DNA of 64,000 nt, taken from positions 1-64,000 of the forward strand of contig LVWS01000019.1 of assembly GCA_002083365.1 (NCBI GenBank), read 5' to 3'. The DNA comes from Nitrospira sp. SG-bin1. GTDB taxonomy: Bacteria; Nitrospirota; Nitrospiria; Nitrospirales; Nitrospiraceae. Shown one piece after another: positions 61,419 to 64,000 of this stretch; the first letter of the stretch is position 1, and each line of letters starts with the position of its first letter. A program made the position numbers and the translations under genes. The notes beneath the pieces were generated by a model, which did not search any database, was not told the DNA's origin, and saw nothing but the letters and a program-made list of their open reading frames with translations.

Positions 61419-61937
61419 TCAGTCTTTCCGTGCAGAGGATCGCTCCACTTTTTGATGCACCCATCTGGTGGGCGTGGCGGCGCTGGAGATAAAAGCTTGG
61501 CCGAAGCCGAGCACAAAGTGAGCGTCCTCAAGCCGTAATTCACACAGACTAAAATCACCGAAGCCAAACATCATCTCGGCTTGGGGAAAACGCGACACGT
61601 ATCGGTTCTTTAGTTCGCCATACGACGGTGTGTCAGATGGTAGTAAGACAGCTTCACCCTGAAGATTCAAGCGCCGCAGGGCCAGCGGATTTTTCTCGGG
61701 CGCATCCGGCTCCGCGATGAACAGGGACACATGAGGATCAGCCAGCAGATGCTGCGTATGAAGCGCCAATCGACTGACGTGAAGATACGCCTTGGTCCAG
61801 TCGGATCCGAACACATAGGGCACGTGTGATCCAAACGGACGTCCGTTTCGCATCGTGAGCAGCACGGCGGTGCGGACGTCCTGCACCAATGCCGACCATG
61901 CCTGTTGTACGTCCTGACTTGTCAGGGCTTGAGCCAT
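61419..61937 (-). CDS. HugZ-like / pyridoxamine 5'-phosphate oxidase-fold protein
   Basis: 172 residues from ATG 61937 (frame opens at 61949). PNPOx-like split barrel: TAVLLTMRNGRPFGSHVPYVFGSDWTKAYLHVSRLALHTQHLLADPHVSLFIAEPD, GEAVLL, RFPQAEMMFGFGDFSLCELRLEDAHFVLGFGQAF. The C-terminal helix and VLGFGQA block are as in HugZ/HutZ haem-degrading proteins, though this one lacks the longer C-terminal loop. Could bind FMN or haem. Confidence 0.8.
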   Translation of the reverse strand: MAQALTSQDVQQAWSALVQDVRTAVLLTMRNGRPFGSHVPYVFGSDWTKAYLHVSRLALHTQHLLADPHVSLFIAEPDAPEKNPLALRRLNLQGEAVLLPSDTPSYGELKNRYVSRFPQAEMMFGFGDFSLCELRLEDAHFVLGFGQAFISSAATPTRWVHQKVERSSARKD

Positions 61938-62380
61938 GGTATTCCCCATCCAAATCGCAGGAAGGTACCCTGCCCGTTACGATGTGAAACGTCAAGAGGG
62001 ATGTCTCCTCGGACTTCCTCCGCCGCGATGAGGAGCGACACATTAGTTTTCTTGACTGATTCATGATCGAAGCCTATCGTACAGAGGTGGGAGGAGTTAA
62101 CGCCCCGAGGGAATATGGTTCAAAAGGGGATCAAGCGTGAGGATGGTGTGCATGCCCAGCTCGTACTGGGAAGCCTAAAGTTCTCCCAAGATCTCCGCCG
62201 TACCTAATCGTCCTCGGTTAGGTGCGTGCTCCTCCCACCCTAACGGTCGGCCACTCCCACTCCCCTCCATTCACTTCTTCGATTCACGCGCTGAACCCGC
62301 TTCGCCCGGTTTTCCAGGCACAGATAGGAACACCTGCTATACTTTGGGCCATAGCGGCATCATCCGGATGCAGAAGGCAT

Positions 62381-62935
62381 ATGAAAGGCTTCATGCTGGG
62401 TCTCCTCAGCGGTCTTCTGTTCTGGCCCGTGGACGGGTTCACGGAACTCTATAAGTGGACCGATGACCAGGGGAATTTTCATATCACCGACACACCGCCT
62501 CCCATGGTCCAAAAGAAGCACGCGACCACCGCGATACCGGCTCCTCGATCCGCATCGCCAAAGAAGACCAGAATCAGGCCGATTTTGCCGGGTCAATCCC
62601 GGGCGGAAGTTCACCCGATACCTGATCCGGCAATTCCCTCGCTTGCAGGCGAGGAACGTTCTCGTCAACAAGCAGTCGAAGGTTTGAGTCCGAGCCAGGC
62701 CACGCAGACGAGTTCGTGGCAAGTCTTCGAACGCATTCAGTTGAACACTAAAGCTGCCGTTCGGCGATGGCAAGATGAACAGGGTCTTGATCACTTCGCC
62801 GATGTCTTGCCAGTGGCTCCGGGTCGTCCGGAAGCAACGCCACAGTCGGAAAATGTTTCTGTCTCGGCCTCTCAGCGCAGGGCTAACGAGCGGGTGACCG
62901 GTGTATCTCGTTCACGCCATTCGCCAACTGAATGA
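62381..62935 (+). CDS. DUF4124-domain exported protein
   Basis: 184 residues from ATG 62381 (AGAAGG upstream; frame opens at 62222). Signal segment (FMLGLLSGLLFWPVDGF) followed by the DUF4124 strand pair (LYKWTDDQGNFHITDTPPP), which recurs as WQDEQGLDHFADVLP near 160. The middle is low-complexity. Periplasmic; function unknown. Confidence 0.78.
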   Translation: MKGFMLGLLSGLLFWPVDGFTELYKWTDDQGNFHITDTPPPMVQKKHATTAIPAPRSASPKKTRIRPILPGQSRAEVHPIPDPAIPSLAGEERSRQQAVEGLSPSQATQTSSWQVFERIQLNTKAAVRRWQDEQGLDHFADVLPVAPGRPEATPQSENVSVSASQRRANERVTGVSRSRHSPTE

Positions 62936-62945
62936 AACGAAGAAT

Positions 62946-64000
62946 ATGAATGCATGGAAACGATATCAGAGGATTGTGAGCGCCGTCCTTGTGGTCGTTC
63001 CTTTCCTTGCCGTCTCATCGATTCAGAATGCGGCCGGCTATTTCTCCGGCACTCCTACAACGTTCTCCGAGGATGGACGGCTCCTATTGGTCCAGACGGA
63101 AGAGCTGGTTGTCTGGGATCTCGAGACGAAGACGCTTGTGGCGAAGATTCCGGGCCTTCACTGTCGGCAGCTCGCGTTGCTGAAGCAGGAGGGGTGGCTG
63201 CTGTGCGTGGAAAGCAGCGTCACCATTTACGATTGGAAGAACCGAGCAACAGTGGCCACCATTCCTTCGGAATCGCGCGAGTCCTACCGGTTGCTTGCCT
63301 ACTCGAGTGAGACCGATCGGATGATTCTCCGTCACGGGAGCGAAGCCGTGTCGGTCTGGCAGGTAGGGAAGAAGTTGGTCCCACTCAAACACATCGCCTT
63401 GGATCAGACGAAAGACGTTTCTTCGGTGGCCGCCTCGCCCGATACGAAAGTGTTGGCGATAGCCCAAGGCCACACCATTCATCTGCACGACCTCACCCGC
63501 ATAAGCATCCGCGACCTCGTCATTGAGGGGGCAAAGCCACGGGATTTGCTCTTTGCCCCCGACAGTTCTCGTTTGGCGGCGAGTGTGGGCAAGACGATTC
63601 TTCTTATCGATCCCATGGAGGCCTCCATAGTCACGCGTGCCACGGTGACGAACGCTGACGGGGCACAGGGCCCCCTTACGCCCGAGGCCTTCTCACGGGA
63701 CGGTCATCGTCTGGTGGCAGCCAACGGGGGCTGGAGCTATGCGCTGTTCAATACTGATACGGGCGACTTGGTGACTTCGACCGAGTTCACCTATGCGGCT
63801 CAAGGGCGCGGAATGCGCTCACCGACACAGCTTCGTGCCGTCGACATTGCTGCCGACGCAGAGTATTTGGTGGGACAATCGGAGCATCTCCACACGTTAC
63901 AGATCTGGGACCTCCACACCGGTGCGATGTTACCGGACCTGTGCGGAGAGGATTGCCGCGGCATGGGCCCCGGCGTGTCGTTGCTCAAATGGTCTCCCAC
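62946..64000 (+). CDS. Exported WD40-like beta-propeller protein, truncated by the window edge
   Basis: Open from ATG 62946 through the right edge without a stop (351 codons). Signal peptide (IVSAVLVVVPFLAVSSIQNAAG). Repeated WD40-like strands: RLLLVQTEELVVWDLETKTLVAKIPG, SSVTIYDWKNRATVATIPS, GSEAVSVWQVG, SSVAASPDTKVLAIAQGHTIHLHDL, LLFAPDSSRLAASVGKTILLIDP, HLHTLQIWDLHTGAMLPDLCGE. Eleven bases after the DUF4124 gene. The rest of the protein is not in the window. Confidence 0.85.
   Translation, partial: MNAWKRYQRIVSAVLVVVPFLAVSSIQNAAGYFSGTPTTFSEDGRLLLVQTEELVVWDLETKTLVAKIPGLHCRQLALLKQEGWLLCVESSVTIYDWKNRATVATIPSESRESYRLLAYSSETDRMILRHGSEAVSVWQVGKKLVPLKHIALDQTKDVSSVAASPDTKVLAIAQGHTIHLHDLTRISIRDLVIEGAKPRDLLFAPDSSRLAASVGKTILLIDPMEASIVTRATVTNADGAQGPLTPEAFSRDGHRLVAANGGWSYALFNTDTGDLVTSTEFTYAAQGRGMRSPTQLRAVDIAADAEYLVGQSEHLHTLQIWDLHTGAMLPDLCGEDCRGMGPGVSLLKWSP

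Overview
The window looks like a chromosomal segment of a Nitrospirota bacterium, most likely Nitrospira. This is inferred from overall protein character, moderately high GC and gene content (archaeal-type PheRS, sulfite reductase-TusA fusion, arsenosugar genes, NnrS, many small orphan proteins); no 16S or nxr marker is present to prove it. Most of it is housekeeping and accessory chromosome. I see no intact insertion sequence, phage, integrase or CRISPR array.

Layout. 1-1.2 kb: the tail of an upstream gene and a lone GntA/YqcI-type haem N-oxygenase homologue. 1.6-8.2 kb: initiator tRNA (minus strand), then fmt-rsmB-rpe-pheS-pheT on the plus strand; PheRS is the archaeal/eukaryotic form. 8.3-11.6 kb: convergent tRNA-Val(GAC)-thrS-infC-rpmI-rplT; infC appears to start at AUC. 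11.7-12.6 kb: an HU protein and a Fis-type regulator. 12.9-20.5 kb: assimilatory sulfate reduction: a cysteine-free Rrf2 regulator behind a clear promoter with a palindrome over its start site, a siroheme sulfite reductase fused to a helical domain and TusA, APS reductase, a TrpD2-like protein, cysD and cysNC. 20.6-25.1 kb: DUF2442, secreted nuclease, hemL, and a secreted barnase-type RNase with barstar. 25.2-34.9 kb: phosphatase, paired M16 peptidases (one without its zinc motif), XRE-metallo-beta-lactamase fusion, M50-type proteases, a porin-like barrel and exported proteins. 35-42 kb: M20 peptidase, cutA, M23 peptidase, fhs, hflKC. 42-45.4 kb: arsM-arsS-pit, an arsenosugar operon with a phosphate (arsenate) transporter. 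45.7-54.5 kb: low-density accessory DNA with HicB-like orphans, lipoproteins, an intact zinc-ribbon gene and its decayed duplicate, a blue-copper/beta-propeller lipoprotein and a vanadium haloperoxidase-type enzyme. 54.5-56.3 kb: nnrS and tmRNA. 56.7-64 kb: Kelch protein, then a subtilase cluster, PNPOx-like protein, DUF4124 protein and a truncated WD40-like protein.

Most notable unit: 57.9-61.2 kb on the minus strand carries a stand-alone subtilase propeptide (putative lipoprotein), a subtilase whose own propeptide is related to it and which ends in a JDVT-CTERM-like sorting tail (Gly-rich, Cys, membrane helix, Arg-rich), and a CPBP glutamic-type intramembrane protease resembling MrtJ. This reads as a dedicated one-protease export/anchoring system with a possible trans-acting inhibitor. 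Also notable: the sulfite reductase chain with two complete cluster motifs, the TrpD2-like protein in a sulfur operon, archaeal PheRS lying convergent to the thrS-rplT cluster, and the arsenosugar-Pit operon. Start codons were often moved downstream of the longest frame using Shine-Dalgarno position or signal peptides; such choices are stated.
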